From Pararoseomonas baculiformis (lineage in GTDB: Bacteria; Pseudomonadota; Alphaproteobacteria; Acetobacterales; Acetobacteraceae), in contig NZ_JAGIZB010000013.1 in assembly GCF_017813395.1 (NCBI RefSeq), positions 62,001-126,000 on the forward strand: DNA of 64,000 bases, given 5' to 3'. This document shows positions 8,068 to 16,993 of this stretch, piece after piece. Each line of letters starts with the position of its first letter. Position 1 is the first letter of the stretch. A model generated the notes under the pieces. It did not search any database and had not been told where the DNA came from. It worked only from the letters and a program-made list of their open reading frames with translations. A program made the position numbers and the translations under genes.

Positions 8068-9162
8068 ATGAAGATCAACGGCAAACCCTTCCGCAGCGTC
8101 TGGCTTGACGCGGACGGCCACTCCATCCGCATCTTCGACCAGACGAAGCTGCCCTGGGCCGTGGAGGAACTGGTCCTCTCGGATGAAGAGCAGGTCGCCC
8201 ATGCCATCCGTTCCATGCAGGTTCGCGGTGCGCCGCTGATCGGGGCAGTTGGCGCCTATGGCCTGGCCATGGCGCTGCGCCGCGATCCCTCGATCGAGAA
8301 TCTCGAGAGGATGGCCGCCATGCTGAACGAGACGCGGCCGACGGCGGTGAACCTGAAATGGGCGCTGGACCGGATCTGCGCGGCGGTGCGCAACCATCCT
8401 CCCGAGCGACGTGCCGAGGCGGCCTATGCCGAGGCCGCGGCCATCTGCGACGACGATGTGGAGACGAACCGGCGGATCGGCCAGCACGGGCTGGAGCTGC
8501 TGCAGGAGATCGCCGCGCGCAAGCCGGCCGGGGAGCCGGTTCGTGTGCTCACCCATTGCAATGCCGGCTGGATCGCCACCGTGGATTTCGGCACCGCGCT
8601 CTCGCCCATCTACCAGGCGCATGACCTTGGCCTGGACGTGCATGTCTGGGTGGACGAGACCCGGCCGCGCAACCAGGGCGCGGCGCTCACTGCCTGGGAA
8701 CTGGGGGCGCATGGCGTGCCCCACACCTTGGTGGCGGACAATGCCGGCGGGCATCTGATGCAGCGTGGACTGGTGGATATCGTGCTGGTCGGCACGGACC
8801 GCGTGACACGGCAGGGCGACGTGGCCAACAAGATCGGCACCTATCTCAAGGCACTGGCCGCCAGGGACAATGACGTTCCCTTCTGGGTGGCCCTGCCCCA
8901 CTCCACCCTGGACATGAGCGTGCGCGACGGCATGGCCGAGATCCCCATCGAGGAGCGCTCGGGCACCGAGGTCACGGATGCGACCGGGCGCCTGCCGGAC
9001 GGCAGCGTCGTGACGGTCCGCGTGGCGGCCGAGGGAACTCCGGCCGCGAACCCCGCATTCGACGTGACCCCGGCCCGGCTGGTGACGGGGCTTATCACCG
9101 AGCGGGGCCGCTGCGACGCGAGCGAGGCGGGATTGGCCGCCCTGTATCCGGAAAAGGCCTGA
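8068..9162 (+). CDS. mtnA: S-methyl-5-thioribose-1-phosphate isomerase
   Basis: A 364-residue enzyme of the methionine salvage pathway that converts 5-methylthioribose-1-phosphate to methylthioribulose-1-phosphate in the cytoplasm. It is related to eIF2B-alpha. Visible hallmarks are RGAP (53-56), the catalytic cysteine C164 in LTHCNAG, the motif DETRPRNQGA (196-205) and the catalytic aspartate D244 in GTDRVT. Length and motifs are full and intact. It follows UPF0262 closely. No other mtn gene is in the window, so downstream salvage enzymes must lie elsewhere. Confidence 0.95.
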   Translation: MKINGKPFRSVWLDADGHSIRIFDQTKLPWAVEELVLSDEEQVAHAIRSMQVRGAPLIGAVGAYGLAMALRRDPSIENLERMAAMLNETRPTAVNLKWALDRICAAVRNHPPERRAEAAYAEAAAICDDDVETNRRIGQHGLELLQEIAARKPAGEPVRVLTHCNAGWIATVDFGTALSPIYQAHDLGLDVHVWVDETRPRNQGAALTAWELGAHGVPHTLVADNAGGHLMQRGLVDIVLVGTDRVTRQGDVANKIGTYLKALAARDNDVPFWVALPHSTLDMSVRDGMAEIPIEERSGTEVTDATGRLPDGSVVTVRVAAEGTPAANPAFDVTPARLVTGLITERGRCDASEAGLAALYPEKA

Positions 9163-9275
9163 GAGCGGCCGGAACACGCGGCCGCAGAAACAGTTCGGGC
9201 CGCTAGGGATCTCTCCCCGGCGGCCCGATGGTGTCTGGATTGGGCCGCGGGGGCGGTGCCCCAGGGCCGCAGGGG

Positions 9276-9479
9276 TCAGGCGCGGATGCGCCCGGCGGGC
9301 GCGAAGGCCCGGCGCTCGAGGATGGCGAGGCCCGCGACGATCGCGCTGCCCGAGAAGGCGGCGCCCAGCGCGGCATAGGTCGAACTTGTGCCTGTCGGCG
9401 TGCCACCGAGCACGCTGACGACGATGCCAAGGATGAGGAAAAGACCCGAAGCGATCAGGCCCAGAGCGATGCGGTCCAT
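9276..9479 (-). CDS. Small two-helix membrane protein, unknown function
   Basis: 67 residues with two hydrophobic stretches (about 5-24 and 35-52) separated by a glycine/threonine-rich turn, ending in a basic tail ERRAFAPAGRIRA. No family is recognised. It is convergent with mtnA and divergent from the amino acid receptor gene at 9659. Confidence 0.6.
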   Translation of the reverse strand: MDRIALGLIASGLFLILGIVVSVLGGTPTGTSSTYAALGAAFSGSAIVAGLAILERRAFAPAGRIRA

Positions 9480-9658
9480 GGTGGAGCCTCCGGCCCGCGC
9501 TTGGTGGCGGGCGACACCATGGCTTAAACACCCGCTCCGCGGCGAAGCGGCGACCTAAAGGTGGCAAGATCGGGGCAATCTTCGCGTCCGCGCCCCCTCC
9601 CCCGCCGCGGTAGCGCATGCCATGGTCCGCCACCGCCGAATCCCGCAAGGATCCCCGA

Positions 9659-10504
9659 ATGCGCCGCCTCCTCCTCGCCACCGTGCTGGCTGCCCTTCCG
9701 GCCATCTCCCAACCCGCGCTGGCCCAGGGCGGCCCGCCGCTCCGCACCGCGGTGGACGGCACCTTCGCCCCGCACGCCTTCCCGCGGCTGGAAGGCGGGG
9801 TTCAGGGCTTCAACGTGGACCTGTTCCGCGAGGTCGCGCGCCGCATGGGCCGCGAGATCACGATCGACAGCGCATCCTTCTCGGGCCTTGTCCCGGCCCT
9901 GAATGCGGGCCGGTATGACTTCCTCGCTGCGCCCGTGACTGTGACGCGTGAGCGGGCCGAGGGCATGCTCTTCGCCGAGGGCTATCTCTACACCGAGTTC
10001 CAGTTCGGCATCCGCCGCGGCAATGCCCCGATCCGCAGCCTGGACGAGCTGCGCGGCAAGGTGATCGCCGTGAACAAGGGCAGCGCTTATGACGCCTGGG
10101 CCCAGCAGAATGCCGAGCGCCTGGGCTTCACCTTCCAGACCTATGATTCAAACCCGGATGCGGTGCAGGCCGTGGTGTCGGGCCGGGCCTATGCGGTTCT
10201 GGCGGGCAATACCGTGGTGAAGTACGCGGCCAGCCAGCAGCGCAACCTTGTTCCCGATTTCTCCATCCGCGAGACCCGCGCCCATTGGGCCGCCCCGTTC
10301 CGCCGGGACAACGTGGAACTGCGGAACCAGGTGGAGAACGTGCTGGAATGCATGAAGAAGGACGGCTTCATCGCCCAGCTCTCTGAGAAGTGGTTCGGCG
10401 CGAAGCCGGCCGCGGATGATGCCGAGAACACCATCTTCCCCGGCTATGGCGTGCCTGGCCTGCCCGGCTACGACCCGACCCCGCACGAGCCCCGCTGCAG
10501 CTGA
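9659..10504 (+). CDS. Polar amino acid ABC transporter substrate-binding protein (SBP_bac_3)
   Basis: 281 residues with a signal peptide (MRRLLLATVLAALPAISQ, cleavage near ALAQ). The family-3 receptor fold is shown by GVQGFNVDLFREVARRMGRE, then the LVPALNAGRYDFLAAPVTVT signature and IAVNKGSAYDAW. It captures an amino acid or small organic solute in the periplasm for the two permeases just downstream. I chose the ATG at 9659 because it directly opens the signal peptide; the frame is open to 9617. The mature C-terminus is rich in Gly and Pro and carries a cysteine near the end. Confidence 0.9.
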   Translation: MRRLLLATVLAALPAISQPALAQGGPPLRTAVDGTFAPHAFPRLEGGVQGFNVDLFREVARRMGREITIDSASFSGLVPALNAGRYDFLAAPVTVTRERAEGMLFAEGYLYTEFQFGIRRGNAPIRSLDELRGKVIAVNKGSAYDAWAQQNAERLGFTFQTYDSNPDAVQAVVSGRAYAVLAGNTVVKYAASQQRNLVPDFSIRETRAHWAAPFRRDNVELRNQVENVLECMKKDGFIAQLSEKWFGAKPAADDAENTIFPGYGVPGLPGYDPTPHEPRCS

Positions 10505-10520
10505 GGACGCGTAGCCCGAG

Positions 10521-11204
10521 ATGGGGGGACTGGACGGATTCGCCTTCACCTTCCTCAACGCGAAGGTGATGGCAGAGTGGCTGCCCAAGATCGCGGAGGG
10601 CTTCGTGCTCACCGTGGCCCTGGCAGCGCTGATCGTGGTGGCGGGGCTGGCCCTGGGGCTGGGGCTGGCGGTGCTGCGGGCCATGGGGCTGCGCGTGCTG
10701 AACTGGGGGATCGTCTTCTTCGTCGATCTCTTCCGGGCGCTCCCGCCGCTGGTGATCATCGTCCTGCTCTATTTTGGCCTGCCCGGGATGGGGATCTCGC
10801 TTTCGGGCTTCTGGGCGACCTGGCTCTCGCTCTCCCTCGTCCTCGCGGCCTTCTCTGAGGAGATCTTCTGGGCCGGCATCACGGCCACGCCCAAGGGGCA
10901 GTGGGACGCCGGCAAGGCACTCGGCCTGCGTTTCCTGCCGATCCTGTTCCGGATCGTGCTGCCCCAGGCCGTGCGGATGGTGGTGCCGCCGCTCACCAAT
11001 CGGACCATCGCGATCACCAAGGGCACGGCCCTCGCTTCCGTGGTCGGGGTGGCGGAAATCCTGGGCGCCGCGCAATCCGCCATGGCCTTCTCCGGCAATC
11101 CGTCGCCGCTCACGCTCGGCGCCATCGCCTATGCCCTGCTCTTCCTGCCCGTGGTTGGTGCCGGCCGCTGGATCGAGCGGCACGTGACGATCCCCGGGCG
11201 CTGA
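10521..11204 (+). CDS. Amino acid ABC transporter permease (HisM/GlnP type)
   Basis: 227 residues with about five membrane helices. The permease EAA loop is visible at GKALGLRFLPILFRIVLPQA, where the ATPase docks. The FRALPPLVIIVLLYF segment is typical of the His/Glu/Gln permease family. It starts 16 bp after the receptor gene and is followed 10 bp later by a second permease. The two presumably form the heterodimeric channel. No ATP-binding subunit gene is adjacent. Confidence 0.92.
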   Translation: MGGLDGFAFTFLNAKVMAEWLPKIAEGFVLTVALAALIVVAGLALGLGLAVLRAMGLRVLNWGIVFFVDLFRALPPLVIIVLLYFGLPGMGISLSGFWATWLSLSLVLAAFSEEIFWAGITATPKGQWDAGKALGLRFLPILFRIVLPQAVRMVVPPLTNRTIAITKGTALASVVGVAEILGAAQSAMAFSGNPSPLTLGAIAYALLFLPVVGAGRWIERHVTIPGR

Positions 11205-11214
11205 GGAGAAAACG

Positions 11215-11895
11215 GTGTTCGAGGACTTCGTCGATTCCTTCCTGAACCTGGACATCATTCGCCGGGCCATGCCGATCCTGTGGCGGGGCCTTCTGCAGAC
11301 CCTGCTGCTCGCGGCCATCGTGGTGCCGCTCGGATTGCTGCACGGCATGGCCATCGCCCTGCTCTCGCGCGCCTCCAGCCGATGGGTGCGATGGCCGCTG
11401 GCGGTCTGGACCGACACCTTCCGCGCGCTGCCGCCGCTGGTGCTGCTCATCTTCCTCTATGCCGGCCTGCCCTTCCTGGGTGTGGATCTCGGGCCCTGGG
11501 GCGCTGTGGCCCTCGCCTTCTTCCTCAACACCGGATCGTATTACGGCGAGGTGCTGCGAGCGGGGCTGGACAGCGTGCCACCCGGGCAGATGGAGGCCGC
11601 GCGCGCCCTGGGGCTGCGCCCCGCGCTGGCGCTCTGGCTCGTGGTGATCCCGCAGGCCGTGCGGAACGTGCTGCCGGACCTCGTCTCAAACACGCTGGAG
11701 GTGGTGAAGCTCACCTCCATCGCCTCGGTGGTGGCCGTGCCGGAGCTCCTGTTCCAGGCGAGGCAGGCGCAGAGCGTGACCTACAATGCCTCACCCATCG
11801 TCGCGGCCGCGCTGGCCTACTTCATCATCCTCTGGCCGGTGGTGCGGCTCCTGTCACGGCTGGAAAACCGGGCGGTTCTGACGGCCCGGGGCTGA
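11215..11895 (+). CDS. Amino acid ABC transporter permease, second subunit
   Basis: 226 residues starting at GTG after a GAGGAGAA ribosome site. It has the same fold as the preceding gene, with FRALPPLVLLIFLYAGLPFL and the EAA loop ARALGLRPALALWLVVIPQA. It is the partner permease of the importer. Its last 71 bp overlap the 3' end of the convergent HAD gene. The next gene in this direction is not an ATPase, so the energising subunit must be supplied from elsewhere. Confidence 0.92.
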   Translation: MFEDFVDSFLNLDIIRRAMPILWRGLLQTLLLAAIVVPLGLLHGMAIALLSRASSRWVRWPLAVWTDTFRALPPLVLLIFLYAGLPFLGVDLGPWGAVALAFFLNTGSYYGEVLRAGLDSVPPGQMEAARALGLRPALALWLVVIPQAVRNVLPDLVSNTLEVVKLTSIASVVAVPELLFQARQAQSVTYNASPIVAAALAYFIILWPVVRLLSRLENRAVLTARG

Positions 11896-12517
11896 CCGGG
11901 TACAGCCGCTCCGCCACTTCCTCCATCCGGTCGAAGATCATGTCCGGGCGGCAGGATTCGAGCAGGCCGCGGCTGGCATAGCCCCAGCTGACCGCCCCGG
12001 CGACGATGCCGGCCTGGCGGGCGGCCTCGATATCCCGCGCCTCGTCGCCGATCCCGATGGCCTGCCCCGGTGCGAAGCCGGCGCGGCGCAGGGCCCGGCG
12101 CAGGCGGCGCCCCTTGCCGAAGATGGAGGCGCCACATTCCATCAGCGCCATTCGGCGCGACAGGGCATCCCCCAGGATGCGGCGCACATTCTCCTCGCTG
12201 TTGGAGGAAACGATGGCGAGCACGGCGCCGCGCGCCGCCAGTGCCTCGATCATCGCGGCCGTTCCGGGAAAGAGTGGGATGGTACCGGCCTGCTCCGCCA
12301 TGCGCCGCCGCATGTCGCGCGCGATCAGGGGCAGCTTCCAGAAGGGCACGCCGAGTTCGCGGATGATGCGGCGGTTGTCCATGCCGCGCAGCGCCTCCAC
12401 CGCCGCCTCGTCCAGGCGGCGGTAGTTGTGCCGCTCCGCACCGTCGATCAGCGCGAGTGTGGTCCAGGCGGCGCTGTCGGCCAGCGTGCCATCGAAGTCG
12501 AAGATCACCAGTCTCAT
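11825..12517 (-). CDS. HAD family hydrolase (phosphoglycolate phosphatase-like)
   Basis: 230 residues. All four HAD motifs are visible: I FDFDGTLADS (nucleophile D near residue 7), II IVSSNS, III lysine in FGKGRR, and IV GDEARDIEAA. The helical cap inserted after motif I fits the Gph/PGP subgroup, which removes phosphate from small metabolites. The substrate cannot be assigned. The start at 12517 is the ATG directly before the first strand (MRLVIFDFDG). It overlaps the permease gene tail-to-tail by 71 bp and precedes nothing obvious in an operon. Confidence 0.88.
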   Translation of the reverse strand: MRLVIFDFDGTLADSAAWTTLALIDGAERHNYRRLDEAAVEALRGMDNRRIIRELGVPFWKLPLIARDMRRRMAEQAGTIPLFPGTAAMIEALAARGAVLAIVSSNSEENVRRILGDALSRRMALMECGASIFGKGRRLRRALRRAGFAPGQAIGIGDEARDIEAARQAGIVAGAVSWGYASRGLLESCRPDMIFDRMEEVAERLYPVSPGPSEPPGFPAVTGAAPPARG

Positions 12518-12554
12518 CGTCACGCACAGCGCCCCGCAGCCGAGGGCGGGGGGA

Positions 12555-13313
12555 CTAGGCAGGGTTGGGCTGGCGGTCAATCGGGGTTGTTACGCCATCG
12601 CGCGAAGGCCGCATGCGCGCCTGCCCGGTCGGGCACAGGTCCAGCACGACGCAGCGCCCGCATGCCGGCGAGCGGAAGTGGCAGACTCGCTGCCCGTGCA
12701 GCATCAGCACCTCATGATGGTCATAGACCTGCTGGGCATCCCACTCCGGCGGCAGCATCGCTTCCATCACGCGGTGCGAGGGGCCGACCGGGAGGTTGCC
12801 AGGGATGATGCCGAGGCGCTGCGCCACCCGGTGGTGATGGCTGTCCACCGGCAGGGCCCGCGCGCGGAGCATGGAAAAGGACAGCACGGCGGCGCTGGTC
12901 TTCGGTCCCACGCCCGGGAGAGACTCCAGCCATTCCCGCGCCTGCTGCACCGGCATATCCGCAAGATGGTCCAGGTCCAGGGCGCCCCGGCGCGCGGTGA
13001 TCAGCTGCAGGATCCGCTGCAAGGCGGGGGCCTTGGCTTCCGGCCAGGTGCAGGGCGCGATCGCATCCTGCACCGCCTCGACCGGCGCGTCCCGCACGGC
13101 CTCCCAGCCCGGGAAACCGTCCCGAAGCTGCCGGAAGGCACGAGCGCTGTCCGCATTGCGCGTCCGGTGGGACAGGAGGGAGGAGACCAGCTCGTCCAGT
13201 GGTTCCAGCGCGTGGAAATAGGCGATGGGGCATCCATAGGCCTCGCAGAGCCGCCGATGCGCCTCCAGCAGGCGGGACTGGGGCGAAAGGGCGGTCGGGT
13301 CAGGGGCGAGCAC
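12555..13313 (-). CDS. Endonuclease III-like HhH-GPD base-excision DNA glycosylase with 4Fe-4S cluster
   Basis: 252 residues starting at GTG behind GGAGAG. The helix-hairpin-helix motif LPGVGPKTSAAVLSFSM carries the catalytic lysine position, followed by VDSHHHRVAQRLG, where D is the catalytic aspartate. Four cysteines near the C-terminus (C-x6-C-x2-C-x5-C in the CHFRSPACGRCVVLDLCP stretch) are the iron-sulphur loop. It removes damaged bases; the SHHHR in place of the usual THVxR shows it is a side branch of Nth rather than classical Nth. The gene diverges from a Bug receptor. Confidence 0.88.
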   Translation of the reverse strand: MLAPDPTALSPQSRLLEAHRRLCEAYGCPIAYFHALEPLDELVSSLLSHRTRNADSARAFRQLRDGFPGWEAVRDAPVEAVQDAIAPCTWPEAKAPALQRILQLITARRGALDLDHLADMPVQQAREWLESLPGVGPKTSAAVLSFSMLRARALPVDSHHHRVAQRLGIIPGNLPVGPSHRVMEAMLPPEWDAQQVYDHHEVLMLHGQRVCHFRSPACGRCVVLDLCPTGQARMRPSRDGVTTPIDRQPNPA

Positions 13314-13474
13314 CGGAACTCTCCACGGGCATCCGGAAGGAACGCGTCCGGAAGCCGCCGGTTCATCTGCCTGACTGCGAAACTGCCATTGCAGAGCTTG
13401 ACGTGGAGCCCGCGGGGTGATGAGGGTGCAGCCGGAGAACGCCGCCCGGAAGGGCGCCCAGGAAAGGAAGAACG

Positions 13475-14443
13475 ATGCTTCGTCGCGCCCTGCTCGGCAT
13501 GGCCTGCGCCCTCACCCTCGCGCCCCTGCCGTCGCTTGCCCAGGATAACTGGCCCAACCGCCCGATCCGCATGATCGTGCCCTTCGCGGCCGGTGGCACC
13601 ACGGACCTCATCGGCCGGCTGGTCGGTGCGGAGATGTCCAAGCGCCTTGGCCAGCCCCTCGTGGTGGACAATCGCGCCGGCGCCGGCGGCAATATCGGCG
13701 CGGAGGCCTGCGCCAAGGCCGCGCCGGACGGCTACACGATCTGCATGGGCACGATCAGCAGCCACGCAATCAATGCCTCGATCTACCCGCGCATCCCCTT
13801 CGACAACCTGAAGGACTTCGCCCCCCTCGCGCTGCTCGGCAGCCAGCCGAACATGCTGGTGGTCTCGAACAACGTGCCCGCGCGGAACGTGCAGGAGCTG
13901 ATCGCGCTGATGAAGCAGCGCCCGGGGCAGATCAACTACGGCTCATCCGGCGTCGGCACCTCCATCCACCTGGCGGGTGAGCTGTTCACCCAGCTGACCG
14001 GGACCGATGCCGTCCACGTGCCCTATCGCGGCAGCGGCCAGATCATGACCGACATCCTGGGCGGCACGCTGCCCATGGCCTTCGACAACTTCTCCTCCGG
14101 CTGGCCGCATGCCAAGGAGGGCCGCGTGCGCCCGCTCGGTGTGGGAAGCCTGCAGCGCGTTCCGCAGGCGCCCGACGTGCCGACCATCGCCGAGACCCTG
14201 CCGGGCTTCGAGAGCGTCTCCTGGCACGGGCTCTTCGCCCCGGCCGCCACGCCCCGCCCGATCGTGGAGCGCCTGAACCGCGAGGCCCTGGCGGCGCTGG
14301 CGAGCCCCGAAGTCCGCGCCCGCTTCGAGGAGCTGGGGATCACCGCCGGCACCCTCTCACCGGACCAGTTCCGGGACTTCGTGGCCGAGCAGACCCGCCG
14401 CTGGGGCGAGGTGGCCCGGCGGGCGAATATCCGGGTGGAGTGA
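13475..14443 (+). CDS. Bug/TctC family tripartite tricarboxylate transporter receptor (1 of 4)
   Basis: 322 residues with a signal peptide ending at SLAQ (about residue 23). Family features are WPNRPIRMIVPFAAGGTTD, the VVDNRAGAGGNIGAE loop, APDGYT and VPYRGSG. Bug proteins are periplasmic receptors that bind carboxylated small molecules (for example citrate, aspartate, nicotinate) between two lobes; binding usually uses backbone and water contacts, so the ligand cannot be predicted. No TctA/TctB membrane subunits are nearby, so it is an orphan receptor. AGGAAAGGAAG precedes the ATG. Confidence 0.92.
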   Translation: MLRRALLGMACALTLAPLPSLAQDNWPNRPIRMIVPFAAGGTTDLIGRLVGAEMSKRLGQPLVVDNRAGAGGNIGAEACAKAAPDGYTICMGTISSHAINASIYPRIPFDNLKDFAPLALLGSQPNMLVVSNNVPARNVQELIALMKQRPGQINYGSSGVGTSIHLAGELFTQLTGTDAVHVPYRGSGQIMTDILGGTLPMAFDNFSSGWPHAKEGRVRPLGVGSLQRVPQAPDVPTIAETLPGFESVSWHGLFAPAATPRPIVERLNREALAALASPEVRARFEELGITAGTLSPDQFRDFVAEQTRRWGEVARRANIRVE

Positions 14444-14461
14444 TCCGGGCGCCTGGCGCGT

Positions 14462-14490
14462 GCCGGGAGGTGGGGACACCCCCTCCCGGC
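14462..14490. terminator. Long GC hairpin between convergent genes
   Basis: GCCGGGAGG-T-GGGG (14462-14475) pairs with CCCCCTCCCGGC (14479-14490) around ACA, a 12 to 13-bp stem with one bulged T. There is no T-run, as is common in GC-rich genomes. It separates the Bug gene (plus) from the rhodanese gene (minus). Confidence 0.65.
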
Positions 14491-14530
14491 CTGCCTCAGC
14501 GACCCCGCGGACCGAGCAGCGCCGCCGGGT

Positions 14531-14944
14531 TCAGCGCTGCCGCCAGGGCAGGCCGCTGGCCTTCCATCCCGAGACGCTTCCCCGGTGTCCTTCCGCATCG
14601 ACCGGGCCTTCGAAGCCGTCAGACACGTTGAAGGCGTGCGGGAATCCCGCAGCCTGGGCCGCCTGGGCAGCCGCCAGGGAGCGGGCGCCGGACCGGCACA
14701 GGAAGTAGATCTTGCTCAGCGGCGTCACCCCGGCCCGCCGCAGCCCCTCCACGAAGGCGCCGTTCACCTGCATGGAAGGATAGAGCTGCCAGGGGTTCAG
14801 CAAGGGCTGCTTGCCCGCCTCGGACAGGTCGGGGATGCCGACGAAGTTCCATTCGGCATCGGTGCGCACATCCACCAGCACGGCGTCCGGATCGGCCTTG
14901 ATTACCTCGTAGCTATCCTGGGGGGAGATGTCCTCGACCGGCAT
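14531..14944 (-). CDS. Rhodanese-like sulfurtransferase domain protein
   Basis: 137 residues, a single rhodanese domain. It shows the family opening DAVLVDVRTDAEWNFVGIPD and an active-site loop LCRSGARS with the catalytic cysteine near residue 84; this six-residue loop fits sulfurtransferases. It is likely to carry sulfane sulfur on the cysteine in the cytoplasm (no signal peptide). The acceptor is unknown. It stands alone, convergent with the Bug gene. Confidence 0.9.
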   Translation of the reverse strand: MPVEDISPQDSYEVIKADPDAVLVDVRTDAEWNFVGIPDLSEAGKQPLLNPWQLYPSMQVNGAFVEGLRRAGVTPLSKIYFLCRSGARSLAAAQAAQAAGFPHAFNVSDGFEGPVDAEGHRGSVSGWKASGLPWRQR

Positions 14945-15133
14945 GGCGCGTCCTCGGGTATGGGGGTATCGGCAGATTGGGTCCGCCTGGGGCCGCTGCC
15001 AAGCCCGCCGGAGCGCTTTGGATTACCCCTCATGGCGCGGGCTTTGCTAGGAACCCGCCGGAATCGGCGGCTCGGGGCGCCAGGCAGGCCCGCCCCGGGC
15101 AAGGGCGCGGCGGACGGAAAGGCTGGGTGGAGT

Positions 15134-15982
15134 ATGGGTGGGTTGGAAAGACCCTTCGTGGAGATCGACGATGTCTCCATGCGGTATGGCGGGGCGGAGG
15201 GCACCTTGGCGCTCCGCGGCACCTCCATGCGGATCGCAAAGGGCGAGTTCGTGGCGGTTGTCGGCCCCTCGGGCTGCGGCAAGTCCACGCTGATGCGGCT
15301 GGTGACGGGGCTCTGGCCCTGCTCGGCCGGCAGCGTGATCGTGGCGGGGAAGGAGGTGGACGGGCCGCTCTCCATGGCCGGAATGGCCTTCCAGGCGCCC
15401 ACCATGCTGCCCTGGCGGACGATCCTGCAGAACGTCATGCTCCCGCTGGAGGTGGTGGAGCCGCATCGCCGCCGCCTCCGGGCGGAGCGTGCCATGTACG
15501 AGGAAAAGGCGCGCAGGCTCCTGGCCCTGGTCGGGCTCAAGGGCTTCGAGGACAAGACGCCGCACCAGCTTTCCGGCGGCATGCAGCAGCGCGCGAGCCT
15601 TTGCCGCGCCCTGATCCACGACCCCGAGCTGCTGATGCTGGACGAGCCCTTCGGCGCGCTCGATGTCTTCACGCGCGAGGATCTCTGGGTGGAGCTGCAG
15701 GGCGTGTGCAACATTCTCAAGCCCACCGTGATCCTGGTCACACACGACCTGAAGGAGGCGGTGTTCCTGGCGGACCGCGTGCTGATCATGTCCGCCCGCC
15801 CCGGCCGCATCATCGCCGAGCGTCGCGTTCCCTTCGAACGCCCGCGCAGCCTTGAGATCACCTACACCCAGCCCTTCCAGCAGCTGGTGCATGACCTGCG
15901 CGAGCATATCAGCGCCGCGCGCCGCGGCGAGGAGCCGCCCCTGGCCGCCCCGGCCGTGCAGGAGGCCCCCCATGCCGTTTGA
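15134..15982 (+). CDS. ABC transporter ATP-binding protein (TauB/SsuB/NMT1 type)
   Basis: 282 residues with a complete nucleotide-binding domain: Walker A GPSGCGKST (about 44-52), Q-loop in MAFQAPTMLPWRTI, signature LSGGMQQR, Walker B LLMLDEPFGALD and the switch histidine in LVTHDLKEA. The closest families energise nitrate/sulfonate/taurine and pyrimidine-precursor importers. It overlaps the permease gene by 11 bp. No receptor gene is adjacent, but two NMT1-type receptors lie at 29498 and 34224. GGTGG precedes the ATG. Confidence 0.93.
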   Translation: MGGLERPFVEIDDVSMRYGGAEGTLALRGTSMRIAKGEFVAVVGPSGCGKSTLMRLVTGLWPCSAGSVIVAGKEVDGPLSMAGMAFQAPTMLPWRTILQNVMLPLEVVEPHRRRLRAERAMYEEKARRLLALVGLKGFEDKTPHQLSGGMQQRASLCRALIHDPELLMLDEPFGALDVFTREDLWVELQGVCNILKPTVILVTHDLKEAVFLADRVLIMSARPGRIIAERRVPFERPRSLEITYTQPFQQLVHDLREHISAARRGEEPPLAAPAVQEAPHAV

Positions 15983-16838
15983 AAGCCCTTCCCGGAGTTC
16001 CGGACCAAGTGCGGCGCAGCGCCGCATCGAGGCCATGGCGGCCGCTGCGCGCCGGCGGCGCCGGCTGCAGGTGGCGCTGCCCTGGCTCATCATCATCGGC
16101 ACCTTCCTGCTGTGGGAACTGGTTTGCCGCGTGTTCGACATCCCGCCATTCATTCTTCCCGCTCCCTCCGCCATCGCGCAGAGCATGGTGAAATGGTGGG
16201 TGCCCCTGCTGGAGAATTCCTGGCAGACCCTGATGACGACGCTGATCGGCTTCGCCCTGGCGATTGTCTTCGGGCTGCTGCTCGGGGTGGCGATCGGCTC
16301 CTCGACCCTGCTCTATCATGGGCTCTACCCGCTGCTGATCGCCTTCAACTCCGTGCCGAAGGTGGCGGTGGTGCCCATCCTGGTGATCTGGTTCGGGATT
16401 GGTACGATCCCGGCCGTCATCACGGCCTTCCTGATTAGCTTCTTCCCGATCGTGGTGAATGTTGCCACCGGCATCGCCACCGTGGAGCCGGAGCTGCGGG
16501 ACGTGCTGCGCGCCCTTGGCGCCCGGCCCTCCGACATCATCCGCAAGGTCGGGCTGCCGCGGGCGATGCCCTATTTCTTCGCTTCGCTGAAGATCGCGAT
16601 CACCGTGGCCTTCGTCGGCTCCATCATCGCGGAGACGGTGGCGGCGAATAAGGGCATCGGGCACCTAATGATGCTCGCCTCCTCCCGCTTCGACGTGCCG
16701 CTGGTCTTCGCCGGCCTCATCGTCACCGGCGTGATGGGCGTGCTGATGTATGTGGTGGCCGTGGCCATCGAGAACCGCACGACAGGCTGGGCGATGCGCG
16801 GGCAGGATTCCGGCCAGGTTTCCGTCGCGGGCGTGTGA
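15972..16838 (+). CDS. ABC transporter permease (SsuC/TauC type)
   Basis: 288 residues with about six membrane helices, the first after a basic cytoplasmic start (AAAARRRRRLQ). The EAA loop is seen at LRALGARPSDIIRKVGLPRAMP. It forms the channel with the ATPase whose gene it overlaps by 11 bp. The arrangement of ATPase then permease without receptor, and with protocatechuate-branch enzymes downstream, suggests uptake of an aromatic or carboxylic compound; this is inferred from position. Confidence 0.92.
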   Translation: MPFESPSRSSGPSAAQRRIEAMAAAARRRRRLQVALPWLIIIGTFLLWELVCRVFDIPPFILPAPSAIAQSMVKWWVPLLENSWQTLMTTLIGFALAIVFGLLLGVAIGSSTLLYHGLYPLLIAFNSVPKVAVVPILVIWFGIGTIPAVITAFLISFFPIVVNVATGIATVEPELRDVLRALGARPSDIIRKVGLPRAMPYFFASLKIAITVAFVGSIIAETVAANKGIGHLMMLASSRFDVPLVFAGLIVTGVMGVLMYVVAVAIENRTTGWAMRGQDSGQVSVAGV

Positions 16839-16993
16839 CGGGATGGGGCCTGCGCGCCTCCTTCCCCTCCATGCCGCGCGGGTTTGCGCCGCCCGGGTGC
16901 CGTGATACGCCTTCGGGCAGGCGTTTCCATCCATCGCGGCCCCGGCCGGTTCGGGGCCCGAGGGGGAGCGCCGCGGGGGAGAAGAACGGCCGG

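Noticed and set aside
13340-13354. GAAC-N7-GAAG just upstream of the endonuclease III-like gene, similar to an SOS box
   Set aside because: The last base differs from the GAAC-N7-GAAC motif, and single-mismatch matches to such a short motif are expected by chance. It is kept only as a note because the neighbouring gene is a repair gene.
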